From contig NC_091135.1 of NCBI RefSeq assembly GCF_041381155.1, forward strand, positions 49,434,086-49,498,085: DNA of 64,000 nucleotides, written 5' to 3'. The position numbers were made by a program, and so were the translations under genes. Below are positions 1-12,170 of the stretch, piece by piece. Numbering within the stretch: the first letter of the stretch is position 1; each line of letters begins with the position of its first letter. The notes beneath the pieces were generated by a model. It was not told where the DNA came from. It worked only from the letters and a program-made list of their open reading frames with translations, and did not search any database. Origin of the DNA: Argopecten irradians. Its lineage: Eukaryota > Mollusca > Bivalvia > Pectinida > Pectinidae.

Positions 1-1310
1 CGTTACTATACTGATTCCACGCGCCGTTGTTATTGTCAGATTTAGTCCATTTAGAACACGGATGTTCTGACGATGACCGATCCCTACCATTCTAGCATAT
101 TCGTCCAAGTTTTAAAGTTAGGTTTATTTTACTTTTTTCATTAAATGTAATTTCTAGTAATGGAGTTCACGTTGTTAGATATCCCATATCCTCTTGCTGT
201 AATAACATTTCCTGCAGTTTGTGATTTTTTTATCAGAGATGGAGAACTGATACTGTGATCAAATTAAGCAAGTGAACAATCTAAATGGAAAACTGCCAAA
301 CCATAAAACACTTTTTACACTATTCATCTTGTATTGTATTTTCTCGTTTCTCGTGATTTTTTTTATTTGCTATAACAATAATGTAAAAAATAAAGTGCAA
401 TGTAAAAGTCATTTCAAAATATCGCATAGTACGAAAATATTTATAAATTGTAACTGTACGCATCCAGCAAACATAAAGGAAAAATAATTATTATATCAGT
501 ATAAATGTTCAAGAATTAATCCAAATCTGTTTTTATTATTGGACTTCAATAACACATAATTGACTTAAATGTCATATTGTTGTTTTCTTTTCTATTGTTT
601 CTTTTTTTTTCTTTTTTTTTTTTTTTGTAAAAATTGTTCCGTAAATCTAATTACTGACAAATGTAGTAATGAATTCTGGTCAGGATGTAGTTTTTCACAG
701 TGGAAACTATTTTACACTAACACCTTCATGTCATCTCTATTTTATCAATTTTGATGCAAATCACAACAACTGGTTACTTCACCTGACCAATACCAACACA
801 GACCTTCATGCCCTGTTCACTGTCCATAACTAACAGATATTTACAATTCTAAAGCTACTGAATAATCATTGGTCACTGACTTGAACACATGAAAGGCTTT
901 AGGAGACTAATGAAATTAACCAGACGTCAGTCAAAATTGATCAATACTTTTTAAGTACAAAGAGAAAGTCGTTTTATTATTAGTTTCAAATACCAAATTT
1001 ATTCATTTATAATTGATGACATATTTGCCAATGTGACACACAATCGGTGGCCAGCGATTAATACAAGCTTTGTTGTGAGAGTTGTGTATTATTGTTATTT
1101 TGAAATGCATTCTATTGTTAGATTTGCGTCATAAACATATTTAAATTAAATTTATTGATCACATATGGCATTAGTCCGTTCAACCATGTCATACATCTCG
1201 TAAAAACATGTTATAACACTATTGCGATGTCAATAACAATGCTGACGTCATAATCACCATGTGACGTCACATGATCATCATGGTACGACGAAAACCTCTT
1301 AACCTTATTA
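1..1310. other. AT-rich non-coding stretch
   Basis: No supported exon was found. There is a T-rich run near 600-626. Short ORFs on both strands have low-complexity composition and no splice context, and I treat them as chance. Near the right edge are two perfect TGACGTCA (CRE-type) octamers at 1243-1250 and 1262-1269. If the TRPC gene on the minus strand continues leftwards, this is intron of that gene. Confidence 0.5.
1243..1269. promoter_or_regulatory. Paired CRE-like octamers
   Basis: Two exact TGACGTCA palindromes lie 19 bp apart start to start, the binding sequence of CREB/ATF bZIP factors. No promoter or start exon was identified beside them, so the regulatory role is only possible. 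A third perfect copy occurs far away at 55517-55524. Confidence 0.3.
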
Positions 1311-1317
1311 TATATTT

Positions 1318-1740
1318 GTCTTTGTTGATCCAAAGGTTTAATTTGAATTGTTCTTCGTTGATGATTATATAAAATATGTGTATAATCCGTATCCATGTTT
1401 GTATATACAATGCGATCCAGGGATTCCAATCATCTAATTGACAATATCCACAGTGATCATGTCAGCATATCGAACCGACTATTACTTCGTCATTGAATCG
1501 TCCTTTTTGGGGGACGTGAGTGTGGCGCAGTGGTAGAAGGTGTAGGTATGTTTGGCTAGGCGATTAGGTGCCGTAGATCGTGAGTTCGAGGCCCAAATAG
1601 GACATGAGTAATAATCAATAAATTGTAATCCTTTGTTAAATTGTGTTTCTTTGATATGTCTAATTACTTAAACACAATGTATCTTTGTTGATCCAAAGGT
1701 TTAATTTGAATTTTCTGTTGAAATTGTACTTCGTTCATAT
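1318..1740 (+). repeat. tRNA-derived SINE-like element inside a 36-bp direct repeat
   Basis: A tRNA-like head has an A-box-like TGGCGCAGTGG (1523-1533) and a B-box-like GAGTTCGAGGC (1582-1592), as in pol III SINE promoters. The cloverleaf is not convincing as a working tRNA. About 190 bp before and 90 bp after the boxes the same stretch of about 36 bp occurs (around 1318-1353 and 1683-1718, beginning TCTTTGTTGATCC), so the block is bracketed by direct repeats too long for a normal target-site duplication. Confidence 0.45.
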
Positions 1741-4700
1741 AAACGAAATTGAAAGTTTTGTCTACAATTCCTTCAATGCTAGTTATGTGGTAATTAGAAT
1801 CTTTCACTCGTGACAACGTGCTTTGACATTTATTAAACTATTTTAATACTTTGATATTCCATGGGCATGTATCAAACTTGTACTCTTTGTAAAATCGCCA
1901 TATGAAATTAGCCATCAGTGTCAGAGCAGTAATTCATGTCACAACGATTGTTGAGCGGGATAAAATTGTACATGGGACTTTTATGAAAAATAATACCGTA
2001 ATACCAACGGAACTTCACCAAAGGAGATAATATTAAACATGTAGATACATTGAAAACATAAAACAGAACAGAAGATTTATTTTGACTCTTTGTCTGTTTG
2101 TGTATAATTCTAATTGTATATAATTACGTAATAGCGCAATTTACGTAATGGAGATAGATGTTGATAAAACTATTTTAAAATGTTGCTTGTGTCATAATAT
2201 TTTCTGTATTCTCAATGATATTCTGTTTTTGTTGATAATCACTCTCGCTGTTATGATGACGTACCGTCGATACATATTTTGAGGTACTGATTTTTTGTTT
2301 GGCAGCTTCCCTATCGTAAACAGTTACACAGTGCAGGTCTCAGATATACTTCCCCTATAGATCGTGATGGTAACACAAATAACAAACAACTCGTGCGCTG
2401 AATTACATAAAATATTCGGCAGACTTGGTGAGATGCGATAACTGATAAATAGACATGAAGACGTTACACCCTCGATTACCCACGGCATATTCCGTGTTTC
2501 GAAAACATGTACAGAAAACTAAACGATATTCTTATCATCATGCTTAAAAAACTAAACGTGTGGTATCTGTTGGGTCTCTGCTTATGTTATGTTGGTTAAT
2601 GCATACATGAATCATATATTAGCAACAAGACTACACTCTCACTTTTTATAAGAAATATTTTCATTTCATTTCAGAAATTATGGTAATTTAGGGTTACTTA
2701 GAGGTAATTTTACTTTAATCATTACAGTGCTAAAATATTCATTTTTCATTTTCAAATGCAAAAACTCGGCATCTAGTTTAAAGCGATTATCAACGGTGTT
2801 GTTATCAATTATCTGCACTAACATGGCATCACTGATTACTATGTTTTACCTACTAACCAGTGCTTTGAATATTAACTTTTCAATGTTTGTGTTAATATTA
2901 TTTATATGCTCCGCGTCACCCAAACCTAACCTAAATATTGTATTACATAATTCCATAATGTTATCTCTTGTTTTATCAAACAATCTTCTTTAATATAAGT
3001 TACACTTTCCGTCTTGCATTCCATTGCTTTCCATAGCCTTGGTGTCTTAAACTGCTGAATTCATTTTACAAAGGCATCTTTTTCCACAAAGGCAATTTTT
3101 ACGATTAATACTCATATTTGGACGCCTCCTCGTTCCAAATGAGTTGATGTCGTAATTATATGGAGTCGCAACATAATACTTGAATTATCATTTTATTTAT
3201 TTTATTTTATTCATTATCTATATCTATTTATTCATTTAATTATTTGTTTTTGTTTTGTAATATAGATTGTATTTTAAAATACTTTTAATTTTAAATCATT
3301 TTAGTTTACTTTTGAAAGACATTTAAATGACAAGTATTTAGTATGATTATACTTTTTATCTCAGGTGGGTCGTTTAATTTCCTTTTGGACTTTAGCTGGG
3401 ATATTTGAATGCGGTTACAACTATTATTTTCCCCGAATGTCTTTTTCAATAAAACCAATAAAACCCGAAATCGCAATGAACAGTATGATAGAATTTCTAA
3501 TATTTCATATATCGGTACACATATCTATTCCTAGAGTAATTTGTAGAATGAAATAAAGCTCACCACACTCCTGGAATCTAACAACCATAATTGAAACAAT
3601 GACTACCCGATTGATTTTACATGTTGCGTTGCATTATATAACCATCATTGAACAAGCCTACAAGCATGTTCCTGAGAGAAATCATACCCAATGGGACACG
3701 TTTTGTCACTTTACCCGTATGATAAACGGTAATCCATGGTACATGCTATTGATTAAAAATATCTGTGTGTGTAAACATATTAACAGAACATTTTTTCGAA
3801 AACAAAACGCATTTGATATTTAACACCATAGGTATTAAATGAATGATGACTTTCGCGTTTCTTCTTTCTCGATAACATGAAATCATTCAACAGATTCAAC
3901 TGTTCTTCATCGAACACTAAATCATATACCACTGCACGTGAACTACTTACAAGTATTACGCGTATTTCCATTTCCTAACACGTTCAACTACAGGTGGAAC
4001 ACTTCATATAGCGACAATATATATATGTGATATTCTACACATCGAGACACGGGTAATATAGCCTTGTACTACTAGCCGGTACATTTTGGTAATGTTTTAG
4101 GTGTTGCGCGTGGTATTTGTTATTGTGTTTTGGAAATATGTAATATGTTATATTCGTGTTGTTATTCCTCATAAGAGTTTTCGAATATTTTATAGTGCGA
4201 GTTCGTTGTACCACACACTCAATGATACACTGTACATCCAACTAGGTCATGGAATATCAACAATTGTCAAAGAAATCGTTCTACACACGCCCTTTACGCT
4301 AAACATTGGCGGTAGCAGAAAATACCCCATTTATAAACTATAGTTTACCAAGGGACAGAAACCAGAGCTTAAAGAGCTGAGTGCTCTACCCAAGGAAAAA
4401 ACATGTCACTTTAGAAGAGGAAAGCAAAGATATCATATTATCAAATCTAAAACCACCTTTTACGATCATATACGACAACAGGAGTAATTCTAACGTCCCA
4501 CCAGTAGAACATACATGTGGATACACGAGTAATAATATCACATACCATGGCATAATGCAAATTATTGCGTGTTCAGATAAACGTCGTGTAATGTGTCACA
4601 CATATCTATCACATTTAACTTTATTCCACTAGCTTATTGAAGATATAATAAAACATAAAAGGAAAAGGACCCCACTCAAACTTTTAAAAGATCTGTTATT

Positions 4701-5314
4701 TTTTGTACTAATTAGTAATACATAAAACTATCTAATTTACCACTATTTTTATCATATACCGAATGCACTCAACATATACATGTAAATCGTATATATGATT
4801 ACATGTACACATATGCTTCTGATACCGACCAAACCTGTACAGAAAACTTCAATAGCATGAACATATTACCCCATCAGCAGATCTAGCAAATACAAAGTGC
4901 CCTATTATTTGTTGGTGCAAATTTGACAACATGCTTAAAGGTCAAAAATAATGGTTTACGGACGAGAGCCGATATTAACCTTCTATTTTCAGTTTTACCC
5001 ATAATAGTTTTGTTAAATATATGATTTCAAACGTTATTCAATACAAACAAAAGCGTAAATTACACATATCTCAGAGGATAAAATTTAAAGTATGAATACA
5101 ATGTCATGTAGATACAGAACAAAATGTAAATAACAATTATCCCCAAGCTTATAAGTTCTAATACAGTATAACACGTACTAGTCTGTGTGGTGGAATTTTC
5201 GCTGATTTCGAGGGTGATGTAAAACCACGAACATAAACACAACGGAGTAAGTTATATAAATTATTAGCGGTCCTATTGTCACACCTCAATTATTTCTGTA
5301 CAAGAAATAATCTT
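1741..5314. other. Non-coding, probably intron of the TRPC gene
   Basis: AT-rich sequence without a recognised exon on either strand. ORFs at 2727-2993, 3365-3556 and 4381-4632 (plus) have no splice signals or recognisable motifs. On the minus strand a tiny ATG-to-donor stretch (3971-3951, seven codons then GTAAGT) exists but is too short to call. No second TRPC exon was seen, so the next exon probably lies left of the window. Confidence 0.4.
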
Positions 5315-5350
5315 TCATGTTATACAGAAGATACAAAACATAACACTTAC

Positions 5351-5614
5351 CTCCAAGTGTTCATTTTTGACGGCCAGACGCAACGCTGTCCTCCCTAGGG
5401 CGTCGATACAGTCGACGTTCAAGTCGGCGTTTCTATCCACAAGCTGCTTGACCGTCGGTACATCGCCAAACTCCGCCGCATGAAGGAATTCATCTTCAAT
5501 GTCCACCAACTGTCGTTTTTGAACAGATTTGTAACGACACAACAATTCAGCTACTGATGTAAACTGATATTTTTTACTAGTTTTAACCCCGCTCGATCTT
5601 CTTTTATGATTCAT
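5351..5614 (-). CDS. TRPC: TRPC-type cation channel, first coding exon (ankyrin start)
   Basis: The exon encodes 88 residues. TRPC channels are tetrameric plasma-membrane Ca2+/Na+ channels downstream of phospholipase C, with cytosolic N-terminal ankyrin repeats. Residues 1-35 are basic and variable. From residue 36 the TRPC ankyrin start is plain: DEFLHAAEFGDVPTVKQLV, then NVDCIDALGRTALRLAVKNE, ending in HLE, the family's conserved first repeat. The ATG at 5614 is chosen because an in-frame TAA lies a few codons upstream and a TATA box about 60 bp upstream. The exon ends GAG with donor GTAAGTGTT, phase 0. Membrane segments, pore and TRP box are not in the window and must lie further left. Other ankyrin proteins are possible, but the AEFGDVP and CIDALGRTAL pattern is typical of TRPC. 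TRPC subtype cannot be decided. Confidence 0.85.
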
Positions 5615-5674
5615 TATCTCTTGTCTACGTACTTATACCATCAAGAGACATTTCCTATCCAGCTGGCTGAAGGC

Positions 5675-5682
5675 ATTATATA
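5675..5682 (-). promoter_or_regulatory. TATA box of the TRPC exon
   Basis: On the minus strand the sequence reads TATATAAT, 61-68 bp before the ATG at 5614. Transcription would start near 5645-5650 and give a 5' UTR of about 30-40 bases. The position is right for a core promoter; initiator and downstream elements were not checked. Confidence 0.45.
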
Positions 5683-5689
5683 GACACTT

Positions 5690-8600
5690 GTGTACTTTCC
5701 TATGTAAACGTCTTTAAAAACTTAATCTCGGAAAGTGAAGCTATACCATACACCATTACGCCATTGATAGTATATCTGAAGCAATGTATATACCTCATCT
5801 TTCTTGATTTCCGTTTTGAGATGTGTTACTGGAACAAACTATGTGAAAACAGAGTGAGACCATTGCAGTGGATTTCATTATCACTGTACGGGGATGTAAC
5901 CAGCTGGCCCCGCGCGTGACGCCAATGCGCATGTCCGCTGATAAATGTTGCCTCATTAAAAAGTATCCACTGGAGATTTATAATTCCCACACTGTCAATT
6001 AGGAATGTTCACTGCCATGAAGTCGTCATATAATCTAATCTATTAGTCTTTCATCCGAGCCACGCTAGAGAACAGCTCTTAATACAACGTGTTGTGTTGG
6101 ACTGTGCATATGAAATATACCCAAGGCCAATTTGTTTATTAAGTGTACTTGGTAAACCGGAAATTTTGTAAATTATATGTTGCCGTTCAAGAAGGAAACT
6201 GAATACTTGGGAAATAATTTCTGGTGATTAAGTGGTATAATGAGCGTCATATTTTCTAACTCTGGTTTCATCATTCATTTCAGGCATAAAACTGTAAATT
6301 ACTGCTTTTACTTTGATAATAATATGAAATTACATATGTACATCAGTTCATTTGAAATGTGTGTACACGAATGATACCCAAATATGATATTTTATTTCCA
6401 TGATATATTTTTTTTGTATGTATTGATACGATACTTGGAAAATATAATGCTACACAAGCGCAAGGGAAATGTATGAATAAATGCCCAAATCAGTGATGCA
6501 CGTGTACGATCCAAATATAACATGACATCGTTTATAGGTACTCACGATTCGAGGAAATCATATCCAAGTTCAACGCGATTTCCCAAAAATGGTTTAAAGT
6601 ACCATCATCAAGTTTATCCAAAGAATATAAATGTCATTCATATGACCATGTTCATAATCGAAATACACGCTAAGCACACTCCATATCAAACGCTTTTGTA
6701 GACATCTAAAATATGGTAACAATTGAAATATCCAAGTAAAACGATTGTACCTTATTGGCCCTTTTGCGAATATGTCACATCAGAAATATTTAACTGTGTT
6801 ATGTCCAATTTACTCATTTAGCATAACACACAATATGTCGGATTGTCAACGATTGACGGTTCCACTGTAAACACTTCTCCGAGTTGTGGGGCGTCACTAT
6901 CATCTAACTGTGACAATATATACATACACCTGCTCTGTGGTACCTGCTCGGTAGGAACAGTTATAAATCATGACACAGATCTGTATAGTTTGGCTGACAA
7001 TTTTACCTCGTAGCATCCTCATCCTCTAAAACTATACGAAATTTGAAAACCAAAACTCCTTTCTCAAGGCATTAACATATATAATCCCAGTATCAGGGAC
7101 TATAGAGGTATGTTTGATAGTTTGTTGTGAGTGTCCAATTGTGACTCGAGTCTACCTTATGTCGTATCGATTGACTACGCGATGGACTATACTGGACAGG
7201 CTTACCCGACTAATAAACGGAGCAATATTTCTGATAGTATTCACAAATTATTCATTGATTTACAGCAGATAAACATCTACTCAAGCCTACTTACCGCTAT
7301 TATATCTACCGGTAATATGCAGGCAAATCTAGCGGCGTAATTTGTCGACCATGTACCATAATGCAATATTCATATTTTGCCATAAACATTGGTTGAGCTT
7401 TTTCATACTCCAGGCTGATGTTGATACAACGCATTGACTGTTATACATATTTGATGTTTATATATTATATAGAACTAATCTTTATCATCCTAGGTATTGA
7501 CGCGCTTGAGAGAGAAATTACAAAGTTTAAACCTTAATTCAATGTGCATATGAAGTGTAATCTAGCAAATGACGAATTCCAAGTACATTTGTTTTATTCA
7601 ATTATCTCAGCTGTCGCGATTCTTATAATTTGATTTCACCGGTGATATAAAAACCATCAGCCAGGTATCAATATCTTATATTTAACTGCTATCCGTATGC
7701 ACGCATGAGTAGTAACGTGTAAATTCTGAAATAATAACTACATCCCGTGGGATCTAGTTACATCAAAATTGCAAAAACGTGATCAATAGTTTCCCGTTAC
7801 AACTTTGCTAACATTTTGAAAATTGCGTGTATGAAGTACGCGCGTGTTTTTAGAGAGACTACTATAGTTCGTGTTGTGACTTCTTACTCTTTATGTTGGT
7901 GAAATTATTTGAAAGCGAAGTTAGGCACACGTAAGGACTTTGTATGCTTTACACTTTGTTCAAGGTCCACTACCTTTTCCGAGTAAAATAGGAATGTAAA
8001 ACGAGATCGATTACATTGTAGGGTCGCGAAAGTTATTAATTATGTTAATACTACATTTATCATCACCTTCTGAACAATTTAATTAAAATAGATAGAATGT
8101 TAATTTTCATAAATTACATAATTTCATAAAAACGCGGGTCGTCTTATGTTTCCCGCCGCCGTCCTAATTACCGCGAGGTAGTTGACTATCACTGTGCCAG
8201 ACGGCAAAATAACGAAATTACCTTTTTTCATATATCGCGCAGAAAAACTTGCATATGTTTGCTGTTGTGACCTCACCTTAGGCCATCGGTATATATTTTC
8301 TGGTGTTATCAATGTTTTTAAGAAACCTTTATGTTTTGCTCCGGAAAGGTAGTGGGCCTTTAAAAATATTTTTTAGAAATATACGGGGAAGGTTTGCCAT
8401 GAATCTTTAAGACTGACTTGTGCTTGTTTACTGGTCTGAATCAAAATCCTTTTATAGTTTATAAAGACATCATAATGTCGCTTAACACGTTTTTATCGAC
8501 TACGGGTATCTCAACCAACTTTGTTTGGCCAATCAATTTTTTTCTGTAAAGATGTTGAGAAAAGCGGCAATGTAGCAATAGTTTTTTGCGATATAAACGG

Positions 8601-8935
8601 CACAATGTTCTTAATATGCATAGAATTACTAATATTAATTCCAGATTACCATTTAGAACACAGCATTTCTCGATTGAACACCAAATAGTGCATTGTATAT
8701 TTATGGTTTCCATTAAATTGACAAAAAGAAACATTACGACATGTATTAATCGCTTATTAGGTCATTGTAATAGATGAATTGGCGTCAAGTCGCCGTAGAT
8801 CAGGCTTGTTTACCGTTAGATGTACAATGGTGATATTTAATGTAATATTCATAATCTGTGCATATCTGTGATGTTTTGTTCAATTAATTGGATTCCATGC
8901 AGTCCAAATATAGTTCTAACCTGAAGTATTATTTA
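5690..8935. other. Non-coding upstream region of the TRPC exon
   Basis: No exon could be supported. The block holds several GT-donor-like sites on the minus strand (6541, 7290, 8272), but the matching frames have stops, no ATG or the wrong phase. The plus ORF 7131-7340 has no family signature. Confidence 0.4.
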
Positions 8936-8938
8936 TTA

Positions 8939-9048
8939 AAAAGAGAATAGCATATGCCTTTTTTTCATATTATATCCTTTATCAGCTCGAGATCAGTCGA
9001 GAGTTGATAAAGGGTATAATATGAAAAAAGGCATATGATATTCTATTT
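8939..9048. repeat. Palindromic foldback element (hairpin)
   Basis: Arms of about 47 bp read towards each other: CATATGCCTTTTTTTCATAT on the left and ATATGAAAAAAGGCATATGA on the right, with a GATAAAGG-type inner stem and a loop of about 10 bp around CTCGAGATCAGTCGAG. This is the form of a short foldback MITE or a replication-generated inverted repeat. No coding content. Confidence 0.7.
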
Positions 9049-9289
9049 ATCACATACTTACTATCTTACTTCTGTGTTTTATAAGTGACCAATTTACCAA
9101 AAACTCAAAACCATTCAAGTATTTTTTAATAACAAAAAAATAACAAAATAATTAACAAACAATCTTTTTGGGTGCATATTATTTAGGCTGAATCATTGTC
9201 AATCGTTGTCCTTTTGTTGAAACTTTCACATTCATCAAATTGAAACACGACATTCCCTGCAAAGTAGAACCGCCACCAGATAGGAAGCT

Positions 9290-9512
9290 TCATGTTCTAG
9301 CAACATCATTTGCTAAGTTCGCCACACCATAGTTGTCAAGGCCATTAGGCTGAACGCTATGTGAAGTTTCAAGAAGCTCACTTGTTGCTATGTCATCTAA
9401 TATTTGTCTCGGTTATCGATCAATTCATCTAACTCAACTAGTCTGTTAGCCAAAATATCCCTCTCCCCCTCACCTAGGCTACTGTCATCCCGAACCACCT
9501 ATCGTCTGCCAT
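9290..9512 (-). pseudogene. Decayed coding fragment, family not recognised
   Basis: Read on the minus strand from ATG 9512, protein-like segments appear in three successive frames: MADDRWFGMTVA then a stop; GEGERDILANRLVELDELID; and ILDDIATSELLETSHSVQPN continuing to LANDVART. Together they look like one ancient ORF broken by at least two frameshifts and stops, most likely the start of a transposon protein, since it lies beside a foldback element. I cannot name the family. The alternative is chance, but the composition is unlike surrounding DNA. Confidence 0.35.
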
Positions 9513-9597
9513 TTTGACTTCCGTATACATAGAGAGAGAGTGAACGTAAAATCCCGGAATTCAGTTCAACTCCATCCGAGGTGTTCCGGGAGGTATG

Positions 9598-9655
9598 GTA
9601 AAGGGTGCGATAAAGGGGTACCCATGCGATAAAGGGGGATACGATAAAGGTAAAA
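9598..9655 (+). repeat. Short GATAAAGG-motif cluster
   Basis: The motif GCGATAAAGGG or a close variant recurs about four times in 58 bp. The same GATAAAGG word is in the foldback at 8939-9048. Probably a degenerate microsatellite derived from a repeat end. Confidence 0.4.
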
Positions 9656-9983
9656 GTGATATGACTAGAAACTCATTACTGTATCGTATATATGCAATTT
9701 GCCTGAACTAAGGAGTAAGTTTATGATAAAACAATATATAGAAATGTTCTGTGTCATATCAATTCCTCCTATGACATTAATACATGGACACCAAACGAAG
9801 CCAAGAGTTTGCAATGGAAACAATAGCGCTTCAGTTTCCTTACTAGAAGAAAATAGAAGATTGCATTACTATTACTTTACTAGATAAACAATGCAGCGTG
9901 AGGCATTCGATACAAGGGTTATAACAGTACAGTATTTTATGTCATTCATACATCACTATTGGATCCGACAGGTAAATCGAGAC

Positions 9984-12170
9984 AGACATACATATTTTTT
10001 CCGATTATAAGTACCTAATAATGACAAATTTTATTCATCTTTTTTTTTCGATCCATCCTTAATTCATTAGAACCTTCGATCGAAATACGGGTATTATTAT
10101 TTTTAATTATTTTTTTTTATATTTGTATGAATATTGCAAGTATAAATCTGGTAAATAAGTAACCACTATATATTTTATTGTCGAAAAGAGGATCCGGTAC
10201 TTTCTATTGATAGTAAGCCAATTGATTTTTTTTTCTAAACGAAACCCAAATCATTAAATGTGGAACAAGCCCTGGATTATCAAAATTATATAGCATAATA
10301 TTACATGGGACACAAGAAACGCAAACAAAATGTACAAAGGAAAATAACTGATGCTGTTGTGTATTCCCCATTGACTTCGAATTTAGAAGATACTAAAAAA
10401 CAGTGCGCTTGATTAACTTGTTGTTACGTAAATACAAAATATCGTCAATATACTGTAAACGCGAGAACGAATTTACGCTAATTACGTGAAGGTCGTGAAT
10501 AAGTTCCCCTCGAGTAATTATGTCTAAGTGTAAGCGTATCTATCGCTGAAAATCCAATGCATGGAAATCCTGAAATCAAACGCACACGTGAACATAATCA
10601 CGACTACAGTACATGGGCGACATTTATGAATTCTAATGGTTACCTCATTATAGTATAGTAATATATTGTCAGCTTCAGGGAAAAAAAAGAACCTTAAAGT
10701 AAATAATCGGGGGAAAATGGTGTTAATACATGCAGTTTAATTTCTTATGAGACAGAAAAATAAAATGGCCAAAACTGGGTAACGTTTGGAGAGTTCGACA
10801 GTCGTTTTGATATGCAAGGAATTTTGGAAGTCTAATGGACGCCTTTAGAGTGGTTTGCATTGCCCGACTTTTCACTTTAAAAGCCTGATAAAGAACAGTA
10901 TTCATCTGAAAGCCGAACGAAATTGTTGACTTGAACTTAAATAACCTCCATTTTTATTGTCGATGTATTTCCATAAGAGGAGATAAATGTTTTACGAAAG
11001 AAGCTGGTGCATAATTTACAACTATGCGATTCCGGCGTCGTTTGCCTTTCTTTGCGGTCATTAAAGTCTGTCCGATAGACATACATATTTTTTCCGATTA
11101 TAAGAACCTAATAATGACAAATTTTATTCATCTTTTTTTTTCGATCCATCCTTAATTCATTAGAACCTTCGATCGAAATACGGGTATTATTATTTTTAAT
11201 TATTTTTTTTATATTTGTATGAATATTGCAAGTATAAATCTGGTAAATAAGTAACCACTATATATTTTATTGTCGAAAAGAGGATCCGGTACTTTCTATT
11301 GATAGTAAGCCAATTGATTTTTTTTTCTAAACGAAACCCAAATCATTAAATGTGGAACAAGCCCTGGATTATCAAAATTATATAGCATAATATTACATGG
11401 GACACAAGAAACGCAAACAAAATGTACAAAGGAAAATAACTGATGCTGTTGTGTATTCCCCATTGACTTCGAATTTAGAAGATACTAAAAAACAGTGCGC
11501 TTGATTAACTTGTTGTTACGTAAATACAAAATATCGTCAATATACTGTAAACGCGAGAACGAATTTACGCTAATTACGTGAAGGTCGTGAATAAGTTCCC
11601 CTCGAGTAATTATGTCTAAGTGTAAGCGTATCTATCGCTGAAAATCCAATGCATGGAAATCCTGAAATCAAACGCACACGTGAACATAATCACGACTACA
11701 GTACATGGGCGACATTTATGAATTCTAATGGTTACCTCATTATAGTATAGTAATATATTGTCAGCTTCAGGGAAAAAAAAGAACCTTAAAGTAAATAATC
11801 GGGGGAAAATGGTGTTAATACATGCAGTTTAATTTCTTATGAGACAGAAAAATAAAATGGCCAAAACTGGGTAACGTTTGGAGAGTTCGACAGTCGTTTT
11901 GATATGCAAGGAATTTTGGAAGTCTAATGGACGCCTTTAGAGTGGTTTGCATTGCCCGACTTTTCACTTTAAAAGCCTGATAAAGAACAGTATTCATCTG
12001 AAAGCCGAACGAAATTGTTGACTTGAACTTAAATAACCTCCATTTTTATTGTCGATGTATTTCCATAAGAGGAGATAAATGTTTTACGAAAGAAGCTGGT
12101 GCATAATTTACAACTATGCGATTCCGGCGTCGTTTGCCTTTCTTTGCGGTCATTAAAGTCTGTCCGATAG
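9984..12170 (+). repeat. 1.09-kb tandem duplication (two copies)
   Basis: Copy 1 spans about 9984-11076 and copy 2 about 11077-12170, joined head to tail with a 2-base overlap. By eye the copies are nearly identical: one substitution near 10011 against 11103 and a one-base difference in a T run. Each copy carries the same 60-codon minus-strand ORF (10905-10723 and 11997-11815), which has no recognisable domain and is probably not a gene. The high identity indicates a very recent duplication, or an assembly artefact from two haplotypes. Confidence 0.9.

Noticed and set aside
2727..2993. 88-codon hydrophobic plus-strand ORF
   Set aside because: It starts from a non-ATG codon, has AT-driven Leu/Ile/Ser content and no splice context; possibly antisense of an old repeat, but not provable by eye.
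3951..3971. Seven-codon minus-strand ATG stretch (MEIRVIL) followed by GTAAGT in phase 0
   Set aside because: It fits the first-exon pattern but is too short to separate from chance and lies downstream of the TRPC exon, where it could not be an upstream first exon.
7131..7340. Plus-strand ORF (SNCDSSLPYVVSIDYAMDYT...)
   Set aside because: Composition is somewhat protein-like, but it starts at a non-ATG codon and has no acceptor, donor or family motif.
8277..8312. Minus-strand ITPENIYRWPK before GTGAGG, phase 0
   Set aside because: No ATG in frame (it starts at TTG) and no acceptor, so it cannot be a first exon as read.
9699..9887. 62-codon plus-strand ORF
   Set aside because: Starts at a non-ATG codon; no motif or splice context.
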